34,955 nucleotides of DNA from Miniphocaeibacter sp964345925 (GCA_964345925.1 CAYFSP010000013.1:1-34955), one strand, 5' to 3'; positions 1 through 9,087 are shown, counted from the stretch's first letter. The notes: generated from the letters alone by a model not told the origin. Numbers and translations: made by a program.

Positions 1-31
1 ACTTTTATTTAGTTTATCATATAGAATACAA

Positions 32-74
32 AAACTGTGTAGGTGAAGCCGTACGCTCTTCACTTACACAGTTT
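32..74 (-). terminator. Intrinsic terminator downstream of rsgA
   Basis: A 17-bp stem (32-48 with 58-74, one G-T pair) closes a 9-base loop. Read on the minus strand the stem is followed by a run of T. It lies 16 bases past the rsgA stop codon. Confidence 0.85.
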
Positions 75-89
75 ATTTTACACTCCCTA

Positions 90-1160
90 TTATTTTCTTT
101 TGTTCTTTTCTTTTAGTAGTTTTCTTGCATTCTTCATACCACCAAACTCATGAAACATACCATCTAGTTTCTTTTTTTCCAGTTCCTTAGAATTAAGTCC
201 GTTATATTCTGCTTCCTTTTTTAATTTTCTATAGCTAAGAAGCCTTTTCTCTGAAAGTTCACCTTCCTCAATTGCTTTTAGTACAGCACATTTCGGCTCA
301 TTGGTATGTGAACAATCTCTGAATTTACAAAGTTTTGCAAGTTCATCAATATCAGAAAAACTCTTTTTTAAATCTACATTCTCTAAACCCAATTCCCTCA
401 TACCTGGAGTGTCTATTACAATTCCACCACCATTTAGTAGAAATGCTTCTCTATGAGTTGTCGTGTGTCTTCCAGCATCATCATTTCTTAGTCCATTGGT
501 ATCTAATACATTCTCTCCTACTAACAAATTTACAATAGTTGACTTCCCAACTCCTGAAGACCCTACAAATGCAACGGTTTTTCCAAGATTAATATATTTT
601 TTAATTTCATCGATACTTTTACAATCATCTTTTGATATTACAAGTATATCAACACCTATTGCAACATCATTTAACTCTACTATCTTATCTTCAATATTAT
701 CGCAAAGATCCGACTTAGTCAGTAATATTACAGGTATTGCACCACTTTCCCATGTAGCCGTTAAATACCTCTCAATTCTTCTTATATTGAAATCATTATT
801 TAAAGACATACATATAAAAACTATATCAATATTACTTGCAACAATTTGATTCTTATTGGAAGTTCCTGCTGACTTTCTTATAAAAGCCGTCTTTCTGGAA
901 AATCTATAATGAATCATACCATTGCCTTCATCGTTGTTATTTCTATCTAATGCAACAAAATCTCCAATAGCTGGATAATCAATTTCCGATTCTATATTAT
1001 ATCTAAACTTTCCTGATATTTCTCCTGTAACCTCTCCATTTTCAGTCATTATTTTATAAATTCCCTTGGACTGCGAAAATATTCTTCCTATATGAAAATT
1101 TTTATATAATCTTTCTTCCTCTTTATAATAATCTGTAAATCCTAATTCTTTTAATTTCAT
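90..1160 (-). CDS. rsgA: Ribosome small subunit-dependent GTPase A
   Basis: Circularly permuted GTPase that acts late in 30S ribosomal subunit maturation. The 356 residues show an N-terminal OB-fold region, then the GTPase motifs in permuted order: TKSD (about 148-151, G4), GSSGVGKST (200-208, P-loop) and DTPG (250-253, G3). A C-terminal zinc knuckle has Cys278, Cys283, His285 and Cys291. Length is somewhat above the usual 290-350. The start follows AGGAGG at a good distance. It is divergent from the EamA gene, and a small leader ORF with a hairpin lies between its promoter and its start. It appears intact and is followed by a terminator. Confidence 0.96.
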   Translation of the reverse strand: MKLKELGFTDYYKEEERLYKNFHIGRIFSQSKGIYKIMTENGEVTGEISGKFRYNIESEIDYPAIGDFVALDRNNNDEGNGMIHYRFSRKTAFIRKSAGTSNKNQIVASNIDIVFICMSLNNDFNIRRIERYLTATWESGAIPVILLTKSDLCDNIEDKIVELNDVAIGVDILVISKDDCKSIDEIKKYINLGKTVAFVGSSGVGKSTIVNLLVGENVLDTNGLRNDDAGRHTTTHREAFLLNGGGIVIDTPGMRELGLENVDLKKSFSDIDELAKLCKFRDCSHTNEPKCAVLKAIEEGELSEKRLLSYRKLKKEAEYNGLNSKELEKKKLDGMFHEFGGMKNARKLLKEKNKRK

Positions 1161-1195
1161 TTTTCCTCCTAAAAATCTAGTTTCTCGATTCTTAT

Positions 1196-1230
1196 GGGAG
1201 GTTTAATAATTTATATATTGCAAACCTCCC
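1196..1230 (-). promoter_or_regulatory. Hairpin in the rsgA 5' leader
   Basis: A perfect 9-bp inverted repeat, GGGAGGTTT at 1196-1204 and AAACCTCCC at 1222-1230, overlaps the last codons of the small leader ORF. There is no T-run after it on the minus strand, so it is not a classic terminator. Its CCTCCC arm could instead pair with a Shine-Dalgarno sequence; that role is inference. Confidence 0.5.
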
Positions 1231-1267
1231 AGTATGCAACGCTATCCAATACACCCTTTTTAAACAT
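1211..1267 (-). CDS. Possible 18-residue leader peptide upstream of rsgA
   Basis: ATG at 1267 follows AAGGAGGAATGTACT, a strong ribosome binding site at normal spacing, and the frame stays open to TAA at 1211-1213. The product would be MFKKGVLDSVAYWEVCNI. It resembles no family I recognise. It sits between the predicted rsgA promoter and the rsgA start, and its 3' half overlaps the GGGAGGTTT hairpin. A regulatory leader peptide is plausible; a chance ORF cannot be excluded. Confidence 0.4.
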   Translation of the reverse strand: MFKKGVLDSVAYWEVCNI

Positions 1268-1340
1268 AGTACATTCCTCCTTCTCAATTTATATAATAAA
1301 ATATAAATATCTTTGAAATATCATCTATAATGATTTCATA

Positions 1341-1376
1341 GATATTGTATAATCTTATTGATAATATTACAATATC
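1341..1376. promoter_or_regulatory. Symmetric divergent promoter for rsgA and the EamA gene
   Basis: The perfect inverted repeat GATATTGTA (1341-1349) / TACAATATC (1368-1376) contains promoter hexamers in both directions. Plus strand: TTGTAT at 1345-1350, 17-bp spacer, TACAAT at 1368-1373. Minus strand: TTGTAA at 1372-1367, 17-bp spacer, TACAAT at 1349-1344. The plus promoter would start transcription about 35 bases before the EamA start codon. Confidence 0.5.
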
Positions 1377-1414
1377 TTTATTTTTTAGATTATACTAAAT
1401 AATAAGGAGGTTTT

Positions 1415-2347
1415 ATGAAAAACAAAAGCAAAGCTTATTTAGCTATAATATTACAATCTACTATAATAGGATTCTCCTACTTATTGGTGAAAATATCATT
1501 AAAGAGTACAAATACATTTAATTTACTTGCCCATAGATTTCTTTTTGTTATAATTGCCCTTGTGGTATATAGGCTTTTAAAACCCGACAGCATTAAAATT
1601 AAAGATGGTGATTGGAAAAAGATTGCACCTTATAGCATTGTCTATCCTGTTTTATTCTTTCTATTTCAAACTTTAGGATTAAAATATATATCTTCTTCTG
1701 AATCTGGAATCATATATGCAATGTCACCTATACTAACGGCAATAATAGCAAAGATGATATTAAAAGAAAATTTAAGTATTGCAAAAAAGATATTTATGGC
1801 AATATCCGTCATAGGAGTAATATATATTAATTTAATGAACAGTAAAAATGTTGAAAACTATAATTTTATAGGAATTATTTTCATATTCATATCCGCTGTT
1901 TCCTTTGGAACATACAATGTCATGGTAAAGAAACTGACGAAAGATTATAATACTTTAACCATTGTCTATATAATGAGTATTACAAGCTTTGTAGTATTTA
2001 ATATAATATCTATAGGAGATCATTTAATAAATGGAAATATTAAAGAATACTTTTTACCATTTACAAGTATTTCCTTTGTACTGTCCATAGTTTACTTAGG
2101 AATATGCTCTTCGTTGATTACATCATTGCTGGCAACATATGCCTTGGGAAATCTTCCTGCAAGTACAGTTGGATTATTTAATAATGTATCAACAGTGGTA
2201 AGTATAGTATCAGGTGTAATTTTTCTTGAAGAAAAACTTTATTACTACCATTTTATTGGAATAATCGCTATTTTATTTGGAACTATTGGTTTTAATATTG
2301 TCAAAACAAAAAACAAATATTCACAAAAACAAAAAACTAGATTATAA
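1415..2347 (+). CDS. EamA/DMT-superfamily transporter
   Basis: Drug/metabolite transporter-type integral membrane protein, 310 residues with about ten hydrophobic helices arranged as two EamA repeats (roughly 8-138 and 150-298). The glycine/serine-rich LGLKYISSSESGIIYAMSP stretch in repeat 1 is typical of the family. Members export amino acids, metabolites or drugs; the substrate cannot be read from the sequence. The start follows AATAAGGAGGTTTT. The gene is alone on the plus strand, with a terminator overlapping its stop codon. Confidence 0.9.
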   Translation: MKNKSKAYLAIILQSTIIGFSYLLVKISLKSTNTFNLLAHRFLFVIIALVVYRLLKPDSIKIKDGDWKKIAPYSIVYPVLFFLFQTLGLKYISSSESGIIYAMSPILTAIIAKMILKENLSIAKKIFMAISVIGVIYINLMNSKNVENYNFIGIIFIFISAVSFGTYNVMVKKLTKDYNTLTIVYIMSITSFVVFNIISIGDHLINGNIKEYFLPFTSISFVLSIVYLGICSSLITSLLATYALGNLPASTVGLFNNVSTVVSIVSGVIFLEEKLYYYHFIGIIAILFGTIGFNIVKTKNKYSQKQKTRL

Positions 2348-2361
2348 ATAATCTAGTTTTT
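2333..2361. terminator. Bidirectional terminator between EamA and bglA
   Basis: A 12-bp stem (2333-2344 with 2349-2360) carries the EamA stop codon in or next to its loop and is followed by T's on the plus strand. On the minus strand a second T-rich tail follows, so it can also end the bgl operon, whose last stop codon is 44 bases upstream. Confidence 0.8.
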
Positions 2362-2404
2362 TTGATATCCACAATTAAATCTAGTAGATTTTTAAATACT
2401 TTAA

Positions 2405-3918
2405 CTATAAGTTTTTACCATTACTCAATATTACCTCTTTGTACCAGTGAAAGGAATCTTTCTTTATTCTACTTAAATCTCCAGAGCCGTCGTCTTGTTT
2501 ATCTACATAAATAAATCCATAACGTTTAGCCATTTCTCCAGTTGAAGCAGATATTAAATCTATACATCCCCACGGAGTATATCCTCTTAAGTCAACNNNN
2601 NNNNNNNNNNNNNNNNNNNNNNNNNNNNNNNNNNNNNNNNNNNNNNNNNNNNNNNNNNNNNNNNNNNNNNNNNNNNNNNNNNNNNNNNNNNNNNNNCTTC
2701 TTCCATCGCTAAGATATGTTTTCTCAAATATTCAATTCTATACTCATCGTGCACTGTTCCATCTTCTAATTTATCAAATGCACCTAAACCATTTTCAACG
2801 ACCATAATTGGTACTTCATATCTATTATAAACTTCAATTAAAAGATATTTTAAACCATCTGGATCGACTTGCCAGCCCCAATCACTTGCTTTTAAGTATG
2901 GATTTTTAACTCCAAATAGGAAATTACCTTCAGAGTTTTCAGCATTAGGATCGTTGGATACACAGGAGCTCATATAATAACTCAATGTATAAAAATCAAC
3001 CTTTCCTTCTTTTAATAGTCCTAAATCTTCTGGTTCAATTTTTAAATCTATATTATTATCCTTCCAGAATTTTTTTGCAAATGATGGGTATTCACCTCTT
3101 ACTTGTACATCTGAACAATAATAATTGTTAATATTATTATGATACTGAGCAAGTACAATATCCTTAGGGTTACAAGTTAACGGATAAAGAGGAGCATATA
3201 TATTCATACACCCTATTTGAAAATCAGGATTTATTTTATGAGCAAGTATTATAGCCTTAGCAGATGCTACAAGTTGATGATGTAAGGCTTGTATTCTATC
3301 TTGAACAGGTACTCTTTGTTTAACTAAGACAGTATCCTCATTAGGAACAATAGCTAGGCTTAAGTAAGATCCTATTCCTGCCATAGTCATATTAATCTCA
3401 TTAAATGTTAACCAGTATTTAACTTTGTCTTTATATCTATTGAATATAACATTACAATAGTTTATAAAGAAGTCAATAAATTTTCTAGATTTCCAGCCAC
3501 CATGCTTTTTGGCAATATAAAAAGGTGTTTCATAATGGGATATTGTAACAATAGGTTCTATATTATATTTTTTTAATTCATCAAAAACATTGTCATAGAA
3601 TTTTAAACCCTCTTCATTAGGCTTCTCTTCGTCACCTTTAGGAAAAATCCTAGACCAAGAAATAGAAAGTCTAAAGGTTTTAAATCCCATTTCAGCAAAT
3701 AGTTTTATATCTTCCTTATATCTATGGTAGAAGTCAATACCATCATGATTTGGATAGTCTCCATCCTCTTTTAAAATTGGAGTAATAATTCTAGGAGTTG
3801 TTTTACTTCCTCTAGTTAAATGATCGGAAATATTAGGTCCTTTTCCATCAACATTCCAAGCTCCTTCAAATTGATTAGCAGCAGTAGCTCCACCCCATAA
3901 AAAATCTTCTTTAAACAT
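2405..3918 (-). CDS. bglA: 6-phospho-beta-glucosidase (GH1), interrupted by an assembly gap
   Basis: Glycoside hydrolase family 1 enzyme that cleaves phosphorylated beta-glucosides delivered by the PTS in the cytoplasm. The N-terminal FLWGGATAANQFEGAW, the TFNEI acid/base motif (Glu174) and the VVENGLG nucleophile motif (Glu375) are present. The sequence enters 100 N after residue 407. Beyond the gap, 2405-2596 encodes the expected C-terminus (VDLRGYTPWGCIDLISAST to HWYKEVILSNGKNL, then TAG). In relatives only about 4-6 residues separate the two sides, so the true gap is probably some 15 bases and the enzyme near 476 residues. It is the last gene of the bgl operon, 8 bases after the PTS gene. 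Confidence 0.92.
2597..2696. other. Assembly gap of 100 N inside bglA
   Basis: Exactly 100 N, the usual placeholder for an unknown length. As written it throws the two halves of bglA out of frame, and GH1 homology suggests a much shorter true gap. Confidence 0.97.
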
Positions 3919-3926
3919 AAATCCTC

Positions 3927-5831
3927 CTAATTAATAACCTTTATAATTTCTTCTCCATCATTTACAAAAGAATCTTTTATAGAAACAATGTCTAAATAAT
4001 CACCAGTGTTAGTAATTACTATAGGTGTAGTAATATCATATCCTGCTTCCTTGATACTATCTGTATTAAATTCAATTAATAAATCGCCCTTTTTTATTTT
4101 TTTACCAGTTTCGGTTTTTAAATTAAAATATTTTCCTTCTAATTGAACTGTATCCATACCAATATGTATCAATACTTCCACTCCATTTTCATCTACTAAT
4201 CCAATAGCATGACCTGTAGGAAAAGTCATTTCAACATGACTATTAAATGGCGAATATAACTTTCCTTCCGTTGGAATTATAGCAATACCATCTCCTAAAG
4301 CTTTACTAGAAAATGCTTCATCTTTAACTTCAGATAATGGAATAGCTTCTCCTTTTAAAGGTGAATATAAAGTAATATCTTTTATTAATCTTTTATTTGA
4401 AATATTCAAGTTATCCCCTGTATTATCTACTACTACATCATCTTTATATAAAGAGAAAGTTATTATAAAGGATATAATCATTGCAACTATAGCTCCTATT
4501 GACGCATATATAACATAAGTGAAGCTTTTAGTAGCTGGATTAATATAAGTTGTTAAACCAAATATTCCTATTGCTCCGAAATTATAGGAGGCAACTTCAA
4601 AAAATCCGATTATTCCCCCACCTACAGCTGCTCCAATACAAGAATATATAAATGGTTTCTTTTTCGGAAGGGTAATACCATAAATTGCTGGTTCTGTTAC
4701 ACCGAAAATACCGGAAATAAAGGCAGGCCATCCTAATTGTTTTATTTTTTTATCTTTTGTTTTTATTATTATAGCAAGTACAACTGCAATTTGAGCAAAT
4801 GATGCAGCAAAATAAGGTGAAATCAATTTATCAAAACCATTTACTGTTAAATTGTTTAAAGCAATAGATAAAAGTCCCTAATGTAGTCCAAAAATTACAA
4901 GAACTTGCCAAAATGCACCAATTATAATACCAGCAACAACTGGACTTAAATTATAGACAATATTAACTCCTAATCCAACTAATTGAGCTAACCAAGTTGT
5001 AATAGGACCTATTATTAAAAATGCTAATGGAACTATAAACAAAAGAGTAAGCATAGGTATCATAAACATTTTTAAAACATTAGGTATAATTTTTTGTAGG
5101 AATTTTTCTAATTTTGCACCAAAATAGGAAGTTACAATAACAGGAATAATACTTGATGTATAATTCATCATTATTACAGGTATTGTTAAAAATGTTCCTT
5201 TAATGCTCGACTGGAAAAATGTTCCCTCAAATAGAGTTTGAATAACTTCAACGTCTTTACCCCAGTTTACAATATCAGGATAACAGAAAATAGCACCAAT
5301 AGTTAACCCTATAAAAGGATTTCCTCCAAATTTTTTAAAGCTTAAATAACCTAAGTATACTGGTAGGAAATAAAATACAGAGTTGGCTATGGAAAAGAGT
5401 ATATGATATGTTCCAGACTCGGCATCTAGTAACTTTGCAAATACTAATATTGTAAGTAAACCTTTTATTAAACCTGTTGCAGCAAGAATCCCCAGTAACG
5501 GAGAAAGAACAGATGAAATAATATCTATTGCCCTTGCAACAAAACCGTTAGAATTGTTATTATCTTCACTAACATTATCACCAAATCCACCTTGCTTAAC
5601 AATCTCTTTATATACGTCGGAAACCTCGTTTCCAATTACAATTTGATATTGACCGCCACTTTGTAAAACTTTTACGATGCCATCATGATTTGATAATGCT
5701 TTAGTATTTGCTTTACTTTCATCTTTTAAATTAAATCTTAGTCTAGTTATACAGTGTACAACATTGTTTACATTTTCTTTACCACCAATATTTTCAATAA
5801 TAAATTTCGATAAATCAGTGTAATCTTTCAT
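3927..5831 (-). pseudogene. bglP: PTS beta-glucoside transporter EIIBCA, with internal TAG
   Basis: Phosphotransferase permease that imports and phosphorylates beta-glucosides. Domain order is EIIB (phosphorylated Cys27 in the HCITRLRF motif), EIIC (multiple membrane helices, about 100-450) and a Crr-type EIIA with GHAIGL and the active-site histidine in IHIGMDTVQL. The 634-codon frame is continuous except for TAG at 4878-4880, where relatives have Trp (GLH-W-GLL), a single G-to-A change. Translation would stop after 317 residues, within EIIC and before EIIA. The start follows AAGGAGGAAGAT, 10 bases after licT. It is either a real inactivation or a base error; the frame beyond the stop is well conserved, so the damage is recent if real. 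Confidence 0.9.
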
Positions 5832-5841
5832 ATCTTCCTCC

Positions 5842-6674
5842 TTATTTCTGATTAATAACTTTTTCTAAATGAATTGTCAAATACAATTCTTCTTCATTGC
5901 TTAAAGAATATTTATATTTTGATTTAATAAACTCTCCAATTTTTCTACTGCAGAATATGATTTAGGATAACTATTTTTAATAATATTGTATAAATCGTTA
6001 ATATTATCATCTTTATAATTTGTCTTATTTAAAATTCGTTGAGCGAAAAATTTTAAATGTGTAATAAAACGATAATAATTTATAGATTCTTCATCAAATT
6101 CAATGCCGAAATGAAGTCTAGTAATCTTTAAAATTTCTTGAATAATTCCAGTAATATCATAAATAATATTATGATTTTGATCTAACTGAGCATTTACTAA
6201 GTGCAAGGCTATAAAGCCTGCTTCATCCTCAGGTAAATTTACTCTTATCTGTTCATAAATAATTTTTAAGGACTCTAATGCAACTTCATATTCATTTATA
6301 TAAAATTATTTTATGTCCCAAATAAGCGGATTAGTAAAGGAAATACCTTCCTCTAAACGAGATACAGCACTATATATATGATCCGTTAGAGAAAAATATA
6401 AATTTTTACTTAATTCTTTACCTAAGGTTGTTTCTGCTAAATTAATAATATTAGTTGTAATTTCTATATAGATTTCAGGAATACTAGAAAATAAATTAAT
6501 AATTTCCTTTGTATTTTCCGGAGAAAATATATATGTCTTTTCAATTTTTTCATTTTCTATATAGTCTTCAACTTTTTTCTTAAAGGCTATGCCTTTTCCC
6601 ATAACAACTATTTCATTTTTATTTTCATCAATTGAAATAATAGCATTGTTGTTTAGTATTTTATTTATTTTCAT
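5842..6674 (-). pseudogene. licT: BglG/LicT family transcription antiterminator, stop plus frameshift
   Basis: RNA-binding antiterminator that reads the RAT element just upstream and is controlled by PTS phosphorylation of its PRD domains. The N-terminal co-antiterminator domain (MKINKILNNNAIIS...) is followed by PRD1 and PRD2. There are two lesions: TAA at 6306-6308 in the same frame as the downstream part (IK-stop-FY, where relatives have Lys or Arg), and a one-base loss in the T5 run at 5940-5944, after which the C-terminus (SNEEELYLTIHLEKVINQK) continues in another frame. Restored length is 277 residues, normal for LicT. The start is ATG at 6674 after GGAGTG; an upstream TTG at 6719 lies inside the leader terminator and is not the start. 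Confidence 0.9.
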
Positions 6675-6699
6675 GTGCACACTCCAAAAAAAATAAAAA

Positions 6700-6737
6700 A
6701 AACCTATATACGGGGTCATATACCAGTAAATAGGTTT
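6700..6737 (-). terminator. Conditional terminator in the bgl leader
   Basis: AAACCTA (6737-6731) pairs with TAGGTTT (6706-6700), followed on the minus strand by T8. The left arm overlaps the 3' end of the RAT element, so RAT folding and termination are mutually exclusive, as in known bgl/lic leaders. Confidence 0.88.
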
Positions 6738-6760
6738 AGCTTGCTTCGCAATAACTATCC
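6731..6760 (-). promoter_or_regulatory. RAT antiterminator element (LicT/BglG binding site)
   Basis: The minus strand from 6760 reads GGATAGTTATTGCGAAGCAA and then GCTAAACCTA, matching the established ribonucleic antiterminator consensus in its GGAT start, central GC-rich loop and AAACCTA end. It lies about 57 bases before the licT start, overlapping the terminator. Confidence 0.9.
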
Positions 6761-6779
6761 AAATATTAATATTAACATC

Positions 6780-6808
6780 ATGATACCAGAATAAATTATA
6801 TTAGTTAA
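6780..6808 (-). promoter_or_regulatory. Promoter of the bgl operon
   Basis: Minus strand: TTAACT at 6808-6803, a 17-bp spacer, then TATCAT at 6785-6780 preceded by TGG, an extended -10. Predicted transcription start near 6773, just before the RAT element. The rest of 6809-6959 is very AT-rich, with only an imperfect inverted repeat near 6856-6890. Confidence 0.6.
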
Positions 6809-6959
6809 ATAAATTATATTATATGCCTATTTATAATTTTTATATTTTAATATTTTATTGGTTATTTGAATTGATATTTTCTCGAATATCTCAAATTCAC
6901 AAATTTATTAATATTAATTGTACATTCATTATCATATTTAACTATTAGTTATATTAAAA

Positions 6960-7867
6960 CTATTTTTTATATTCATCTATATTATTTAAAATCCTCTTTA
7001 ATAATATATCCTTATGTTCCTGTAGTCTTCCTTTTAATGGAATTATATTATTTTTATGAGTAGCATTAAATAATGTATTATCCATATTTAAATTAGATAA
7101 CAACAAATATTCTTCCTCCAATGACTGTAAAGGAGATAACCTTTTAAATTCCTTATTCTTTACTAATTCAATAAGAGGAGCATTGGGAAAATAAACAAGA
7201 TTTACAATTACAATTTCAAACGGTTTAACCTTGTTAAGAAGTTTAGCAGTTTCAATTGCATTTAATTTTGAATACTTGTCCCCGCCTAAACCTATCATAA
7301 TGTATACAGAATAATCTATCATAGCATCTTCAAGTTTTTTCATAGCTTGTAAATTTTCTTTTGAACTAACACCTTTTTTCTGTAACTCTAAAACTACATC
7401 AGAACCAGATTCTACTCCTATAGATAAATTATTATATTTATTTTCTCTTAATAATATAAGTTCATCTAAAGACTTTAATAAAATATCATCAGCTCTTGTA
7501 AAGGAACTAATATATTCTACATAAGGAAAATATTTTAATACCATTTTAGATATTTCAATTAAAAATTCAGTCTTTAAAACAAACGGATTTCCTCCAAGTA
7601 AAATAATTTTATTAATTTTTCTTCTATTATTTTGATTTATATATTTTAACTTTTTTAAATTGTCCTCTATTTCATTTAAGCTTAATTTTTTAAATGGAAT
7701 ATTTTTATTTAATCCACAATAAAGGCATTTATTATATGTACAACCTACTGTAACTGGTAAAAATAAGTCTCTTGATTCAGGCATAGGAACATAAATTTTA
7801 TTATTGTAAATGCTATAAACATCTTTCGTATATTCTTTAGCTTTATTTATAAAATCATTTTTTTCAT
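6960..7867 (-). CDS. Radical SAM protein, frameshifted just after the start
   Basis: Radical SAM enzyme of unassigned reaction. The cluster motif is GCTYNKCLYCG (a CX4CX2C spacing seen in a common clostridial subfamily), followed by LLGGNPF and IGVESGSD segments typical of the TIM-barrel core. The open frame from ATG at 7784 is 274 residues, but that ATG lacks a ribosome binding site. Coding continues upstream in frame (NDFINKAKEYTKDVYSIYNN...) to ATG at 7867 behind AGAAGG if the A7 run at 7858-7864 is restored to A8. The lesion is a one-base deletion, a sequencing error, or possibly slippage. It is a single gene following ZIP, separated from it by a terminator. Confidence 0.8.
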
Positions 7868-7916
7868 AATATTATAACCTTCTAATATAAATATTTATAC
7901 AAATAGTATAAGAAAC

Positions 7917-7944
7917 AAAAAAACCGACTCTACTATTAGTCGGT
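7917..7944 (-). terminator. Terminator downstream of the ZIP transporter gene
   Basis: ACCGACT (7923-7929) and AGTCGGT (7938-7944) form a 7-bp stem followed by a T-run on the minus strand, a few bases past the ZIP stop codon. Confidence 0.85.
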
Positions 7945-7951
7945 ATTTAAG

Positions 7952-8728
7952 CTATCCCAAAGCCACGTCTAAAACCATCATAATTGAAAAACCCAATGCA
8001 AATCCTATAACTGCCATATTTGAATGGCCACCTTCAACAGTTTCTGGTATTAATTCTTCAACTACGACATATATCATAGCCCCTGCTGCAAAAGCAAGTA
8101 AGTATGGTAGTATAGGTGTTACTAAACTTGCTGCAAGTATTGTAATTCCAGCACCAATAGGTTCAACAATTCCAGAAGCTGCTCCATATAAAAATGATTT
8201 ATGCTTTGAAAAACCTTCATTTCTTAAAGGCATCGAAATAATTGCTCCCTCTGGAAAGTTTTGAATTGCAATACCAATGGCTAATGATAAAGCGGCAGAA
8301 AAAGAAATTGCAGCATTGCCCGATGCATATCCTGCAAATAAAACACCTACAGCCATTCCTTCCGGTATATTGTGTAAAGTAACAGCTAAGATTAACATAG
8401 CACTTTTTCTAAGTTGTGTTTTAGGTCCCTCTGGTTCATCTTCATTCATGTGTAAATGAGGAATTGTCTCGTCTAAAATTAGTAAAAATCCAATTCCTAA
8501 CAAAAATCCAACAACTGCCGGAATAAAAGATAATTTACCCATATGTGACGACAAATCCATTGCCGGAATAAGCAATGACCATACGGATGCTGCCACCATT
8601 ACTCCTCCTGCAAAACCTAGTAATGTCTTTTGCAAAGTTGAGTTCATTTTTCCCTTCATAAAATAAACACAAGCAGCACCTAAAGTAGTTCCTAAAAAAG
8701 GAACAAATAAAATAACTAATAATTCCAT
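7952..8728 (-). CDS. ZIP family divalent metal transporter
   Basis: Membrane importer for zinc or related divalent metals, about 258 residues with eight hydrophobic helices. Metal-site signatures are in helix 4 (HNIPEGMAVGV) and helix 5 (NFPEGAIISMP), both diagnostic of ZIP/GufA proteins. A histidine-containing loop (HLHMNEDEPEGP) lies between helices 3 and 4. An ATG at 8740 exists, but it overlaps the Shine-Dalgarno GATGGAGG; the ATG at 8728 is at the right spacing from it and is preferred. The 5' region contains a terminator-like hairpin about 100 bases upstream, which may regulate it. Confidence 0.9.
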   Translation of the reverse strand: MELLVILFVPFLGTTLGAACVYFMKGKMNSTLQKTLLGFAGGVMVAASVWSLLIPAMDLSSHMGKLSFIPAVVGFLLGIGFLLILDETIPHLHMNEDEPEGPKTQLRKSAMLILAVTLHNIPEGMAVGVLFAGYASGNAAISFSAALSLAIGIAIQNFPEGAIISMPLRNEGFSKHKSFLYGAASGIVEPIGAGITILAASLVTPILPYLLAFAAGAMIYVVVEELIPETVEGGHSNMAVIGFALGFSIMMVLDVALG

Positions 8729-8825
8729 ATTTTCCTCCATCTATTATAATATTATAATAAATTTATTTTTATACGCTCTTATCATTTTATACCCAAGTTA
8801 TTTTTTGTAATCATTAAAATTGCTT

Positions 8826-8852
8826 AGAAAAAACCTCCTAACATGTAGGAGG
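8826..8852 (-). terminator. Terminator-like hairpin upstream of the ZIP gene
   Basis: CCTCCTA (8834-8840) and TAGGAGG (8846-8852) form a stem that on the minus strand is followed by six T's. It lies downstream of a TATAAT at 8905-8900 and 98 bases before the ZIP start. It may be a leader attenuator, the end of a small RNA, or a backstop for the CWB2 gene. Confidence 0.65.
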
Positions 8853-8899
8853 CTTTATATATATATGGGGAAATGAGGTATCTCTGTTTTACATGTACT

Positions 8900-8935
8900 A
8901 TTATAACATCTTTTTGCAATTTTTACATTGCAAAA
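8900..8935 (-). promoter_or_regulatory. Possible promoter with inverted repeat upstream of ZIP
   Basis: On the minus strand TATAAT lies at 8905-8900. Upstream is a perfect 9-bp inverted repeat, TTTTGCAAT (8912-8920) / ATTGCAAAA (8927-8935), placed where a regulator would contact the promoter. The -35 match is weak. Confidence 0.4.
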
Positions 8936-8999
8936 TGGTGGCAATTTTAAGTTTTTTTGCTTTTTTTTAATTTTTCTACTATTTTTATGGAAAAATTAA

Positions 9000-9026
9000 A
9001 AATCTCCTTATTAAAAGGAGAATTTT
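9000..9026. terminator. Terminator downstream of the CWB2 gene
   Basis: TCTCCTT (9003-9009) and AAGGAGA (9015-9021) form a short stem with A/T-rich tails, giving a T-run on either strand. It lies about 65 bases past the CWB2 stop codon. Nothing else is seen in 8741-9087 beyond the elements listed. Confidence 0.7.
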
Positions 9027-9087
9027 TATATAAAAATTTTGATCCCGTAGTTAGAACAAAACTCTTATATTATTTTTTATTACGTAA

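Noticed and set aside
6675..6719. Upstream TTG start for licT, adding 15 residues
   Set aside because: It lies within the leader terminator stem and T-run and has no ribosome binding site; ATG at 6674 does.
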